Part shown: piece after piece, positions 20,325 to 31,625 of the stretch
Position numbering within the stretch: position 1 is the first letter of the stretch
How the letters are laid out: every line of letters begins with the position of its first letter
Origin: Graphilbum fragrans
Lineage: Eukaryota > Ascomycota > Sordariomycetes > Ophiostomatales > Ophiostomataceae
Assembly (NCBI GenBank): GCA_001513895.1
Contig: LLKO01000001.1
Location: 554,225-618,224, forward strand
Direction: 5' to 3'
Length of the DNA stretch: 64,000 nucleotides
Program-made: the position numbers and the translations under genes
The notes under the pieces: generated by a model
What the model was told of the DNA's origin: nothing
The model's database searches: none
Seen by the model: only the letters and a program-made list of their open reading frames with translations

Positions 20325-21789
20325 ATGCCTGTCATCCAGGCTCTATCGGGCTCGCCCAGCGCCCCACAACAACACAGCCAACCATCTAGAAAGGGTAGAA
20401 AGGCATGGAGAAAGAATGTGGACGTCTCGGAGGTGGAAAAGGGCCTCGAGGAGCGGAACAAGGAGATCATTGAAGGGTGAGAACCATACCCGGGCAATTT
20501 CCCAATACGTATTCAACACAGAAACTAACACACAATGCAGCAAGGTGATCAAGGAGCAGGCCTCTGCCGACCTCTTCCAGGTGGCTTTAGAAAAGGATGT
20601 CGAGATTGCACGCCAGATTCCGAGGAAATTCAAAAAGGTCCTGAAGTCGGACGAGATCATTGCACAGCGGTCGGCCGTGCCCGCTGTACCGCACCGCAAG
20701 CGGGCTGGCGATGCTAGCGGCAAGACCACGGACGGCGTCCTGTCAGCGAAGCGCCAACGCAAAGACTACGTCTCGCATAAGGAGCTGATGCGGCTGCGCA
20801 ATGTGGCGGACGGCCACCATGAAAGCACCGTCGCCATTGTGACGGCAGACTACGACCCGTGGGCCACGGCGCCGGCCGAGAAGGCAGTGGCCAAGAAGCA
20901 CGAGACCGACGGGCAATTCTCGTTCCTGCCCCAGCCGCAAAATGTCAAGGCACCGCAGACCATGAAGCGCGCACCCATTTCGCTGACGGCCAGCGGCAAA
21001 CCAGTGCCGGCGGTGTCCAAGCCGCAGGGCGGCTTCAGCTACAACCCGGCGTTTGGCGACTACGAGGCACGGCTAGAGAAGGAGGGCCAGAAGGAGGTGG
21101 AAGCCGAGGCCAAGCGGCTGGCAGAGGCAGAGGCAGAGCGCCAGCGGCAGGAAGCTGTGGCGCGGTCGGCTGCTGAGGCCGAGGAGGCTGAAGCACGGGC
21201 CGAGATGTCGGAGTGGGATGAGGAGTCAGCGTGGGAAGGATTTGAGAGCGGCGTCGAGGGCGAGGACGGCACGGCAGCGGCCGCCGGCAAACGGCCAAAA
21301 CGCAAGACGCCGGCCCAGCGGAACCGCATCAACCGGCGCAAGGAGGCCGACGCCCAGAAGAGGCACGAGGCGCAGATGCGGCGCAAACAGGAGCAGATCC
21401 AGCGGATGGAGGCGATCTTGGCCGAGGAGGCTGCGGCGAAAGGCGGCAAATCGGTGATGCGGGCACGCGGCGAGGGCGGGGATTCCTCTGCTGACGATAG
21501 CAGCGACGCCGACGAGGACGACGAGAACGACGAAGGCGACGATCCCGTGCTACGAAGACGCCAGCTGGGCAAGTACAAGCTGCCGGAAAAGGACCTGGAG
21601 CTGGTGCTGCCTGACGAGCTGCAGGACTCGCTGCGGCTGCTGAAGCCGGAGGGCAACCTGCTCAAGGACCGGTACCGCAACCTGCTGGTGCGCGGCAAGA
21701 TGGAGGTGCGGCGGAAGCGGCCGTACCGGAAACTGGCCAAGGTCAAGATGACGGAGAAATGGGCACACAAGGACTTCCACCTGTTTTAG
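20325..21789 (+). CDS. NOP53: Ribosome biogenesis protein Nop53
   Basis: A nucleolar 60S assembly factor that recruits the Mtr4/exosome machinery to pre-60S particles. Exons are 20325-20476 and 20541-21789 with a 64-nt intron, giving 466 residues (yeast 455). ATG 20325 (MPVIQALSGSPSAPQQ) is followed by the family hallmark QPSRKGRKAWRKNVDVSEVE. Further conserved segments are LFQVALEKD, the KDYVSHKEL block, YDPWA, and a C-terminal basic region RGKMEVRRKRPYRKLAKVKM. The centre (about residues 220-350) is highly charged and predicted coiled-coil by its Glu/Ala/Lys/Arg pattern, followed by an acidic stretch (SSADDSSDADEDDEND). Confidence 0.92.
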
Positions 21790-22655
21790 AAATGGCCTTG
21801 GATGACATAGGCTGGGAGGACGGCGTTTTTTGTCATCGTGATTTGTGTTCTTGCCTTTTTTGTCTATCTATCATCATGGGTGCTTTAGAGATTCAAACTT
21901 GCATAGGCAAATGGGAAAAGTACATGCGACATGCCACATGCTCTCGTAACTACTCGTGCACCAAGTGTTGGGTCGCTGGCTAGCATTGGCATCTGTCAGC
22001 ACCCTTGACGAGCCCTTTGTCCCGCACACGTGACAGCGATACGGTGCGGCACCAGTAGCTAGTTACATTGGGCTGCGCCTTCCTTCCTGGACACGTAGCT
22101 CGTCTCGCACCCTACACACATCACGCATTCCCAGCATCGCCATCTCTCCTATAGCCCGCATCTAGGCTGTAATGCCAGTTATATGCACGCTCTCGCACTT
22201 CGGACTATAGCTGCCGCCAACGGGAGATCCGAGTCTTACGGCGCGCGCTCTTGGCGGACGGATTCGCACACTACAAGAGGCCCCACTTCCGGAATTTCGG
22301 AGCAACAACGTCGTCCCAGAGCCGTTGGCCATCGGAATCTAGTGTCTCCGACAGGAAGTGTCGAGGTTTCGCGGTCTCAAAGTGGCGTCGAAGGGGGAGA
22401 CGAAGGTTTGCTGTCGTACCATTGTTGCCTTGGTGTTCTTTTGGTCTATTCAGTGTTTGTGTTTTGTATTTGTATGTGGCGCCCGCCGGAACGAAGTGTG
22501 TACACCTGCGAACTCCGCGCCCGTGTTTTCTCTCCCTTTCCCACCAACCTTTTTGCCCCTCCCACTCCGATACTCTCAGCGGCTGGCCGACAGACCCGGG
22601 ACACTCTTTTGGATCGCTGTTGCCATTCCCACTCCGCAGTGACGCTGTCGCCAGC
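21790..22655. other. Intergenic: NOP53 3' flank and regulator promoter
   Basis: 866 bases between two rightward genes. It contains CACGTG at 22027-22032. The frame of the following regulator is open back to 22251, but the first suitable ATG is 22656, so that stretch is taken as 5' leader. No separate gene. Confidence 0.5.
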
Positions 22656-25600
22656 ATGAGCGGAGTTCCCACCCCCGCGGCAACTGGAGCTGCATTGGAT
22701 CCGGTGGCCAGGCAGAGGACAGCAACGCTCCGCCGGTCTTGCGAGGCCTGTAGGGCTGTCAAGGCTAAATGTGTCGTCGACGCCTCCGAGTCTAGCGGTC
22801 AGCTTCGCTGCTGTAAGAGGTATGTACATGCTGGACCCGAACTCCACTTCTGGCTGGCCCCTGCAGAGGAACTGGCTGCCACCTCGCTCTTCCTTTGCCA
22901 GGTCAGCCGAGGAATGACGATATCACTAATACAAGACCTCCTCCGCTCTACCGACAGGTGCATGAACCATGGCGTTACGTGTGTGTTTGAAAACGCACTT
23001 GCCCGGCCTAAGAAGCTTAAATATTCAGCGTAGGTTCTGGGCCGTCCCCCCCCTTTGTGACCCTGTTTCTCGGAGGTGAAGCTAACTTGGCAGTCGTACT
23101 CGGGTGAAGGATGTTGAGGAGAAGCTGGATGGCTTGATCGCCCTCATCTCGGCCAGAAAAGAGGCCACAGCCGCAGCTGCCACACAGGCACCATTACCCG
23201 CAGCTGCACCGGCAACGACTCCAGCTGAGAATCAGCTCTCGGCTGCTCCGGCCGCTCCGGCTCCTCTCACGGTGTCTTCTCACTATGATGTGCCATCGAT
23301 TTTCCGGGGTGCCCCGTACCCAGCACCGGTGACAGTCAACTTCTCCTTTGACGACATGACCTACCTGTCGGCGCCACAGACGACTACACAAGCAATGCCC
23401 ATTCCGGTGGCCTCGCTGCCGTCAATTCCGGCCCCCATCCCAGCCCCGATTCCGGCTCCGGCTTCGGCGCTAAGCCGGAGCATGTTTTCAGGATCACCGG
23501 ATGCTATCGACCGCGGGCTTGTTGAGGAAGCCCATGCACAGGCGCTCCTATCCGAGTATCTCTTGAATGCCGAGCAGCAGTTCCCCTTTGTGCTGCTGCC
23601 GCCATATGTCACGCTCTCCTATATGCGGCGGGAGCGGCCGTTACTGCTGCTGGCCATCCTCACGGCGACGTCGAGCAACCCGGTGCAGTCGCGGCTGGCC
23701 CTCGAGTTCCGCAAAGTGCTGGCACAGAAGATGATTGTCGAGTCCAAGGGCAGCCTAGACATGCTGCAAGGTCTGCTGGTGTTTTGTGTGTGGTATGTCG
23801 CCTAGAGATAGGATGTTGTCGTGGATATAAAAGATAAACTAACACAGACCAGGCACCACCACTACTTCAAGCCGTTCAGCAGCCAACTCTACCAGCTGTC
23901 ACAGATTGCCGTCACGCTGGCTGTCGAACTCGATCTACCGAATGCCCTGCCAACAACCCGGGCACCGTTTTTCTGGGCGACCATGATCCCAGGCCGGTTG
24001 GATACCGGGACAACAGCTGCGCTGAAAAAGCGCACGCCGACCGAGCAGTACACGGAAGAGGTCGAGCGGTGCCGCACGCTGATCGGGTGCTACTGTCTGT
24101 CGGCGAGTGTGGCCCTGGCGCACCGTAAGCCCACGCACTTCAAGTACAACCGGGCCATTGAGCGGGTGGCGCAGTTTCTTGAGTCGTCACGGGAAGTGCC
24201 GTCGGACGTGCTGATTCTGCCGTACCAAGTGCGCGTGTGCAAGCTGGCCGAGGACATGGACCGTGTGTTTAGTCTGCCGGGCATCGGCGGCTTGGATAGC
24301 ATGGACGAGCAGTACATCCAGATGATGATTACGGATTTCGAGCGGCAGTACGAGCAGCTAAAGGCCTCAATGCCGCTCGAGGCGTGGAGCAATGGTGGGT
24401 TTCCCCTTTTGCAACTTTTCGCTCTCTCTTCCTCTTCCCTTTCCTTCTCCTTCTTTATTCTTCTGCCCAATGGCTCTTTATTTTTCTGCTTTTTCTAACT
24501 CTGCCTCCTACAGCCTCGCTCAAATGCGCCGTCATGTATTTGCCGGTCGCCCTTTACGAAATCGGCCTCCGAGTTCCTCGCGGCCACCAGCTGCACGTCA
24601 ACACCGGCCCGGAGCCGCCGCTACCCTGCTGCGAGTGGTGCACCTCGCGTACCCGCCTCACCATCATCATCAAGAACATCCGCGCCGCCCAGGCTTATAT
24701 TAAGACCTATATCGACCTGCCCGTCAACGTCTTGCGCTATGTCACCATATCTGAGATGACTCGCCATATCGATTCAATCCTCATCCTCTCGCGCGCCGGT
24801 CTCGGTCTCGAAACAAAGCGCTACCGCTGGAGCGTGATGGCCGCCGAACGCGCGAGCCTCGTCCAGGTCGCCAACCTCGGCCACTACGTGGAGATCTCGG
24901 AAAAGAAACTGGCCCTGCTCACATCTCCAGATGCGTTGGCCCAGAAGGAGACGGACATGGCCCCTGGTAACTGCGTTTCCGGCCTGGGCAGCTTTACGCC
25001 GTCCTCGCCCTTCTCCGACGACGCCAACGGCGACCCCAGGTACGATGCGTTCTGGCAGCTGCACCAGATCTTCAAGTTCAGCCTCGTGTGGTACCGCACC
25101 AACGTTGAGGGCCAGCCTGACGCCATCGACCGCCTGGACGCCATGACGGACAACGCCGACAAGCTCAACAAGTCGTCGCTTTCGTGGCTCAGCGAGAGCA
25201 CCGCCTTCACGAAGACCTCGTGCAGATTCAACGAGGCCCTCGAGATGGCGCCTGCTCGATGTGCACAGGAGGTCGACGACATGCTGCAGGGCCTTAGTGG
25301 GCCGGACTGCTCGAGTATATTGTCAGCGATGGCGGCGGCGGCGGGGCGAGCGGGCGCAGACGGAGATGACGAGGACGCGGATGACGACGCGGACGCCGAT
25401 GGAGAGGCAGAGCCGGAAACCACCCCCGAAGACTCGTCGACGGGCTCAGAAGCTTCGTCGATCATCACGCCGTCGTCGGCCTCAGACGCCGGGACGGCCA
25501 AGACGGTGGCGCCGGGATCAGAATTGGGCATGGACATGTCAGGGTCCGAGGGGCCGTCGGCGTTGTCGGACCCCGTGTTTGGGTTCGTGCCGTCGTGGTC

Positions 25601-25682
25601 GCCGGACGACCAGACACTGCCGGACATGTGGGGGATGCCGCCGGCACAGCAGTCGCCGCAGATGGCATGGTTTAATATGTGA
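22656..25682 (+). CDS. Zn2Cys6 (fungal binuclear cluster) transcription factor
   Basis: Five exons close in frame to 881 residues: 22656-22819, 22958-23029, 23094-23792, 23853-24394 and 24514-25682. The zinc cluster is built over the first splice: RRSCEACRAVKAKC, then a loop of 13 residues, then CKRC, six residues and C, with a basic KKLKY linker and a short heptad-like stretch (RTRVKDVEEKLDGLIALIS). This is followed by an Ala/Pro-rich linker and a middle homology region of the fungal-specific type (LLNAEQQFPFVLLPPYVTLSYMR, LLVFCVWHHHYF, LSQIAVTLAVELDLP). The C-terminus is acidic (DDEDADDDADADGEAEPE) and ends in Trp/Pro-rich sequence, a possible activation domain. Target genes are unknown. 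The following gene is convergent. Confidence 0.88.
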
Positions 25683-26115
25683 GGGATCCAGGGCACGGCT
25701 TGCATTTACGAGGCCAGCGGCCGGAGGCCTGGGGCGTTTTGTCTAGTTGAAAGATGTTTGCGTATAATTGCGTATAATGTGCATACGGTGGTGTCGGTCT
25801 GCCGGTTTGCGGATATGGATTTGGGTTACAGGTACAGGGTCTTGGGAATTAGGATAGGTAGGGCATTTGATACGACCATCCCGACTCAGAAGTGTGTAAA
25901 ATTACTGAACCGTTACTGTCTATGTTATGTATATGTGCTTACCATATAATCCTGTCTGGAACAACATCTTTTGAACGAGAAAAATGCAGCGACGATCACA
26001 CCAACAAGGCAACAATATACAAGAAACCAAAAAAAAAAAAAAAACACAGAAAAAAAAGCAGCAGGACTATGCAAAATATCACACCCATGTTTAGCGACTC
26101 CTGCCCAACGCCATT
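25683..26115. other. Convergent 3' spacer with poly-A run
   Basis: 433 bases between the convergent regulator and NDE1 genes. An uninterrupted A-run of more than ten bases lies around 26029-26044, with A-rich sequence to 26065. No ORF of interest. Confidence 0.6.
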
Positions 26116-28232
26116 CTAGTAGCTCATCAAATCTGGACAGTTAGCAGTGAACGGGCCAGGACCGATAAGCAACACAACACAGAAACTCACCACGTCCAAA
26201 AAGGCCGCGCTTGGCCCAGTCCATCATCAGCAGCACACGCGTGCGCAGACTGACGCTCTCGGCAAAGTAGACGCTGCGCCAGGCGTAGACGGCCCAGAGA
26301 CCGCCGGAGAGGCTCCAGCCTCCGAGATCGAAGACGGCCGAGTTGCCAATGTAGGCGAGGCTGCCGAGGTGCTTGTAAACAAAGGCCTTGTAGACGGCAG
26401 CGTCGAGGTCGCCGTCCTGGATGTCGTTGGCGCGCAGGCCGGGAGCGGCGCGGGCCATTCTGTTGAACTTGTGCGCGAGGTATTGGCCTTGCTGATGCGC
26501 GCGTTGCGCTGTGGCCGGCAGACTGGTCAGCTTGCTGTCGATCTGCTTGAGCAGCTCGCGCAGCTCGCCAAAGTCGAGGGTGCCCGAGTGGTCCTTGTCG
26601 AATTCCTGGAAGAGACGGTCGAGACGGCGCAAATGGCCGACGGCCTGCGGGAAGCGCTTCTTGACGTCGGCCGCAATGAGACGCCAGTCGGCAAAGTGGA
26701 TCTCCAAGGTCTCGGGGTCTTTGCCGTGCTTCCAGGCGAGGTTGCGCACAAAGCTGACAATGTGGTCGGCGACGTTGTTCTGCACGGTGCTGCAGTCGCC
26801 GACCGCGTAGACGTCGCCCAAGGGCGCGCCAATCAGGCGCAGATGCGTGTCCGTCTCGAGCGCGTGGTGGTTCTTCTGGGCGACACTGCCCAGCTTGGCC
26901 GCCAGACGCTGGCAAAAGTCGGTCTGCGAGACACCGGTCGACCACAGGCACAAACCGGCAGGCAGCTCCTTGGTGATGGTGCCGCCGTCGGGCGTCTTCT
27001 GGCTGAAGATGATGCGGTCGGGGCGGACTTCGTTGACACGGGAATTCGTCAGAACCTCGACTTGGTCGCGCGCAAAGTGGGCTTCGGCGTATTTGGACAC
27101 GGCCTCGTCGTAGGTGTTGAGAATGTGGCTGCGGCTCTGGATCAGGTGCACGGAGATCTCGTTGCGAAGAAGGCGGGGAAAGTGCTGTGTCAGGTCCTCG
27201 TTCAGCATGTCGTACAGCTCAGCAGCAAACTCGACGCCGGTCGGGCCGCCGCCGCTAACAACAAACGACAGCAGCCTCTTGCGCTCGTCATCGGCGGTGG
27301 TCGGCAGACAGGCCAGCTCGAGGTTGTGGATGACCTTGTTGCGGATCTTGCGGGCGTCGTCAATGTCCTTGAGGAAGTGGCAGTTTTCGAGGCCCTTGAC
27401 GCCGTGGGGGTTTGTGACGGAGCCGACAGCAATCACCAGTTTGTCGTAGGGCACGTAGAAGCGCGCATCGTTGTCGTTGGCATCTGGGTGCGAGACCTCG
27501 ACCAGTTTGTAGGAGAAGTCGACGTCTTCGGCGCGGGCTCGCAGAAAGTGGCCGTGGACGCGGCTCAGGATGCGGCGGATGGGCTCGACCAACGACTTGA
27601 GCTCCAGCGTGCCCACGGTGGCCGAGGGCAGCATGGGCGTGAAGAGGAAGTAGTTGGTGGGCGAGATGAGGGTGACGTGGTAGTCGTCCGGGTTGAGCTC
27701 CTTGAGTAGGGCGACGCTGCCCCAGCCGCCGCCGAGGATGACCAGCTTGGGCTTGTCCTTGGTGCGGCGCTTCTCGGCGCAGTCGTCGTCGTCGATCTGC
27801 ACCTCGTACAGCGGCAGGTTCTTGGGGCCGCCGCGCCGGGGATTCAGGGCAATGTCGGACACGTCGATCTCCTCCATCTCGGCCGACTCTTTGTACGTGG
27901 TGGCGTCGTACGCGAAAAAGGCGATGACGGCGAGCCCGATAAAGGCAATCGAGCCGCCAAACCACGCCAGCGTGCGGTAGAGAAGCAAGACAAAGCGCGA
28001 TCGCGGTCGCGGAGCCGGAGAAGCCGGCGTTGCTGGAGCTGCCGGATTGGCCGGAGCGGCCGGAGCGGGAGCCGGGGCTGCCGGCGGGACAGACGAATCT
28101 GTCGGCGGCGTCGGTCCCGAGGACGCAAAGCGCACAGCGGCAGCCGGTGACCTCAGGGCCATCCTGGCACGCGCACCGCGCCATGGTGGGCGAGCCAGGC
28201 CTGCATTGGCGAGCAGAGCCAGCGCCGAGGAA

Positions 28233-28267
<35 letters not shown>

Positions 28268-28528
28268 AAACTGAGCGACTTTTTCTATCCGTGAAGCGCG
28301 CGACGACGACGGCAGCGCAGCAGACGCCGGGACAGACAGGGCGCGCACGGCATGGGCACCCGACCGCAGCGAGCCATAACGGCCGGCCGACGCCAGTCGA
28401 AGCGGCGCCGTGATGGTGGCCGGTGCGGAAACACCAATATCAACAACACCCACACTCCCCAAGCCCAAGCGCTTAACAGCAGCCCGCGCTAGCGGACGCA
28501 GCGGAGCGGAAGCGACGGTCATGACCAT
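26116..28528 (-). CDS. NDE1: Alternative NAD(P)H dehydrogenase with EF-hand (external, NDE1 type)
   Basis: A type II, non-proton-pumping dehydrogenase that passes electrons from cytosolic NAD(P)H to ubiquinone at the mitochondrial inner membrane. Exon 1 is 28528-26191, exon 2 is 26132-26116, with a 58-nt intron; 784 residues ending FGRDLMSY. Two Rossmann motifs are visible: LVILGGGWGSVALLK (about residue 261) and SGGGPTGVEFAAEL (about residue 422). DVYAVGDCS is the FAD site. A canonical EF-hand loop, DKDHSGTLDFGE (about residue 642), sits in an insertion; the Neurospora NDE-1 enzyme, a calcium-dependent NADPH oxidase, has the same arrangement. A transmembrane segment lies near residues 178-205. 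The N-terminus carries Arg/Ala-rich presequence-like sequence, a 13-serine tract and an Ala/Pro linker. The start is uncertain: ATG 28528 or, shorter, 28162 (MALRSPAAAVRFASS). Confidence 0.9.
28233..28265 (+). repeat. GACGACGAT microsatellite coding a serine tract
   Basis: Three and two-thirds copies of a 9-bp unit, read on the minus strand as consecutive serine codons in the N-terminal region of NDE1. It is likely length-variable between strains. Confidence 0.8.
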
Positions 28529-29976
28529 GGGCAGGCAGAGACGGGCGCGAGGCACGTAGCGGGCGATAGCACAGCGGCGCAGACGGCTGGGAGAAACAGG
28601 GCGACAGAGGGCGTTTTTGTGGCTGTCGCGTCCATCGACGACAGAGGGAGCCACAGAAGAAGGAAAAGGGCGATCAAGAATGCGCAAATAGACGATGAAT
28701 GATGTCACCGATGCGGAATCGGCAGCGCTGGGATGGAAAAGTGGGTAGCCTGGTGGGAGCCAGGAGAGGGAGAGCGGAAGAGGGAGGAAGAGGGAGGAAG
28801 AGGGAGACACAAAAGAAAGCCGGAAGAAGCTATTCAGAACATGGTGTGCGAAGGCGCGAGGCAAATCGGAAGAAGAAAATGCATGGAAGGAAGGAAGGGC
28901 CTGGAGGGGTCGAGATGAGTGATATTTCGCCGCACAAGGCAAGAGCCACTGGGAAAAGGCACTCAGCTATGGTCCCTAATGGCATGGATGCAACAGCGAG
29001 CTACTATGGCAGGGTGGACAGGGCATAGCGGCCGGCCATTGGCTGGTGCTGAGCTTAGTGTACCTGTAGCAGGTCGCCAGGAGTGCCAGGCGAGCTCCAG
29101 TGGCGGCTTCCGCCCGAGCCGGTGGCCACAGTTTTTACTCATCCACAGCAAGGGACACAGAACGAAGGCTGGACCCGCTGTAGTAGCGCCTGCATTGCCT
29201 GTTCAGGCGCTGGCCGAACTGAATGACGCCGACGCGCCGCCATTAGTAGACAGGGCTGGGCTCCGAATCGGCGGCCAGGGTCGCTCGAGGAGAGGACGTT
29301 GATATGAGGATTGGGATCTTGGCTGTTTCGGCGGGGGATGGCGCGAGGATACGGCGTGTGCAAACTCGAGAGGAGTGAGGCAGTTACCAGCGCTTGATCC
29401 GCTTTTATGGCTGCTTGATTCGAATACGCGATGGTTGATTCGAGCAAGACACCAAAAACCACTTATGCAAGACACCCTCGACAGCTGCTCTCGTCTCCTG
29501 CCAAGCTCCAAGCAGGGCAGCAATCGCTCCGAGTACAGGGCCTGGACGCAATGCAATCTAATCTACGTGCACTTTGTCTAATAAAACATCGCAGGAGGAT
29601 GCAGGCGCAGCTCTACGGAGCACAATTGCGTTGCGGCGAACGCTTCAAATGGAAAAAGACGCTCCGTTAAAGGAGGTTGGTCAAGCGTGTGTGTGAAAGC
29701 GTGTGCCGGTAGCTCTGTGCGTCGTAGCTGTGAGCTGTCCGTTGCCGTTGAGCTCATTGGTAGTTCATGACGTGTGTGCGTGGATTCTATATGTAATCCC
29801 GCGCAAATTTTCACTGCGCGTTGTGGCCGGCCTCCACCACGGATCGGCCGGGCTCGTATCACCGCCCCAGACCGACCTACGCCGTGAATCGGCGAGAGAG
29901 TGTGTGGTGTGTATTCTGGGTACTGCGTGTACTCGTATTCTCTGCCTCAGGCTACTCGGCCTATCGACCTCTCAAG
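28529..29976. promoter_or_regulatory. Divergent region between NDE1 and the aminotransferase gene
   Basis: 1.45 kb between divergent start codons. The NDE1 frame continues open to 28942, but with start codons that would produce an implausible leader. A GAGGGAGGAAGAGG direct repeat lies at about 28777-28803. No independent gene supported. Confidence 0.45.
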
Positions 29977-31425
29977 ATGACCCGCCGAATCGCATCCACC
30001 AATATCGCCTCCCCCCCCTCCTCCTCCTCTGCCTCATCCCCTCCCCCCCTCATCAACCTCCTCCGGGGCTGGCCGGCACCGGCGCTGCTGCCGGCTGCCC
30101 AGCTGCAGGCCGCGGCCACGCGCGTGCTCGCTGATCCGTCGCTCTTCGTGCCCAGCCTCGAGTATGGCGCGGACCCCGGCTACGAGCCGCTGCGCGAGCA
30201 GGTCGCCGGCTTCCTCGGCGCCGCGTTTGCCTCGCCCGCTGCGGTCGACCGCATCTGCATCACCGGCGGCGCCTCCCAGAACGTCGCCAGCATCCTGCAG
30301 TCGTTCACGGACCCGGGCGCCACGCTCGCCGTCTGGGTCGTCGCCCCCTGCTACTTTCTCATGTGCCCCATCTTTGAGGACGCCGGGTTTGCCGGCCGCC
30401 TGCACGCCGTGACCGAGGACGCCGAGGGCATCGATCTGCGCCTCCTGGAGCAGGGCATGCGCGCACTGGACGCGGCCCGCCCACCGGCCGGCCAGCCGCT
30501 CTTCAAACCGCATCTGCCCGCCACCCGCAAGATCTACCGCCACGTCGTCTACGTCGTGCCCACCGCGTCCAACCCGTCCGGCTGCTCCATGACGCGCGCC
30601 CGCCGCACCGACCTCGTGCGCCTGGCGCGCCGCTACAATGCGCTCGTCATCGCCGACGACGTCTACGACTTTGTCCAGTGGCCGACCACCGGCGGGCCGC
30701 TGCCAGCGCCAGAGCATGCGCCAGAGCAGGCGCCTGTGCCGCTGCCGCCGCTGCTGCCGCGCCTCGTCGACATCGACCGCCTCCTGCCGTCCGACGACCG
30801 CGACGACAAGTTCGGCCACGTCGTGTCCAACGGCTCGTTTAGCAAGATGGCCGGCCCGGGTCTGCGCACCGGCTGGGCCGAGGCCACGCCCGCCTTTGTC
30901 TATGGGCTCTCGCAGACCGGCTGCACGCGGTCCGGCGGCGCGCCCAGCCAGTTCTGCGCGTCCATGCTGGCCGAGATGATGCGCAGCGGCGCGCTGGACC
31001 GGCATCTGGCCCACGTCGTGCGGCCGGCTCTGCAGCGACGGCACCGGCGGCTGGTGGCGGCCATTGCGGCGCACCTCGGCGAGCTCGTCGACGTGGCCGC
31101 CGAGTTCTACCGCGACGGCGAGCACGGCGCCCAAGGCCAGTTTGGCGGCTACTTTTTGTGGCTGCGGCTGCGCCAGCCGCACATGCTGGCGGACGACGTG
31201 GCTGCCAGGGCCAAGGCCCAGGAAAACCTCGTCGTGGCGCCGGGGTCCATGTTCGCCGTCAAGGGCGACGAGGCCAGCGCCCGCTTCGACCACCACCTAC
31301 GCCTGTGCTTTGCATACGAGGACGAGCCGCGGCTGGTCGAGGGCGTCGAGCGCCTGGCGCGTGTGCTGCGGAACTGGGAGCAGGGCAAGGCGAGCGCCGC
31401 CGCCGATGCAGGAGAGTTCAAGTGA
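29977..31425 (+). CDS. PLP-dependent aminotransferase class I/II (YER152C-like)
   Basis: Intronless from ATG 29977 (MTRRIASTNIASPP), 482 residues; the frame is open upstream to 29821 but with no earlier ATG. Fold-type I features in order are LLRGWPAPALLP, YGADPGYEPLREQVA (substrate-entry region), TGGASQNVASILQSF, the block TASNPSGCSM, ADDVYDF (cofactor-ring aspartate/tyrosine) and SNGSFSKMAGPGLRTGW with the Schiff-base lysine near residue 290. LRLCFAYED is the usual C-terminal arginine motif. This pattern matches yeast YER152C and 2-aminoadipate/valine-pyruvate type aminotransferases. Substrate not assignable from sequence. A Pro/Ala-rich insertion (about residues 240-262) separates the aspartate and lysine motifs. 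It is convergent with ESA1. Confidence 0.87.
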   Translation: MTRRIASTNIASPPSSSSASSPPPLINLLRGWPAPALLPAAQLQAAATRVLADPSLFVPSLEYGADPGYEPLREQVAGFLGAAFASPAAVDRICITGGASQNVASILQSFTDPGATLAVWVVAPCYFLMCPIFEDAGFAGRLHAVTEDAEGIDLRLLEQGMRALDAARPPAGQPLFKPHLPATRKIYRHVVYVVPTASNPSGCSMTRARRTDLVRLARRYNALVIADDVYDFVQWPTTGGPLPAPEHAPEQAPVPLPPLLPRLVDIDRLLPSDDRDDKFGHVVSNGSFSKMAGPGLRTGWAEATPAFVYGLSQTGCTRSGGAPSQFCASMLAEMMRSGALDRHLAHVVRPALQRRHRRLVAAIAAHLGELVDVAAEFYRDGEHGAQGQFGGYFLWLRLRQPHMLADDVAARAKAQENLVVAPGSMFAVKGDEASARFDHHLRLCFAYEDEPRLVEGVERLARVLRNWEQGKASAAADAGEFK

Positions 31426-31625
31426 AGCCGTCCGGACGCCAAGACCGGACACGATGTGGCCAGGGCCTCGCACAGACACAGGCGCTACAGATGGCACGGA
31501 GAGGACGGGAACGCATGACATGGTCCAAGAAAGTCGAGGGGAGGTCTGGCAAAAGCCATGGAAAAGTCATCCACGCAGGGTATCAAATTCACCAGATTGC
31601 TATACATGTGACACCAGCAGAGCCC

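Noticed and set aside
26147..27709. 520-residue plus-strand ORF opposite NDE1
   Set aside because: Antisense shadow frame. Val/Gly/Ala-rich without domains, and the minus strand has all dehydrogenase motifs.
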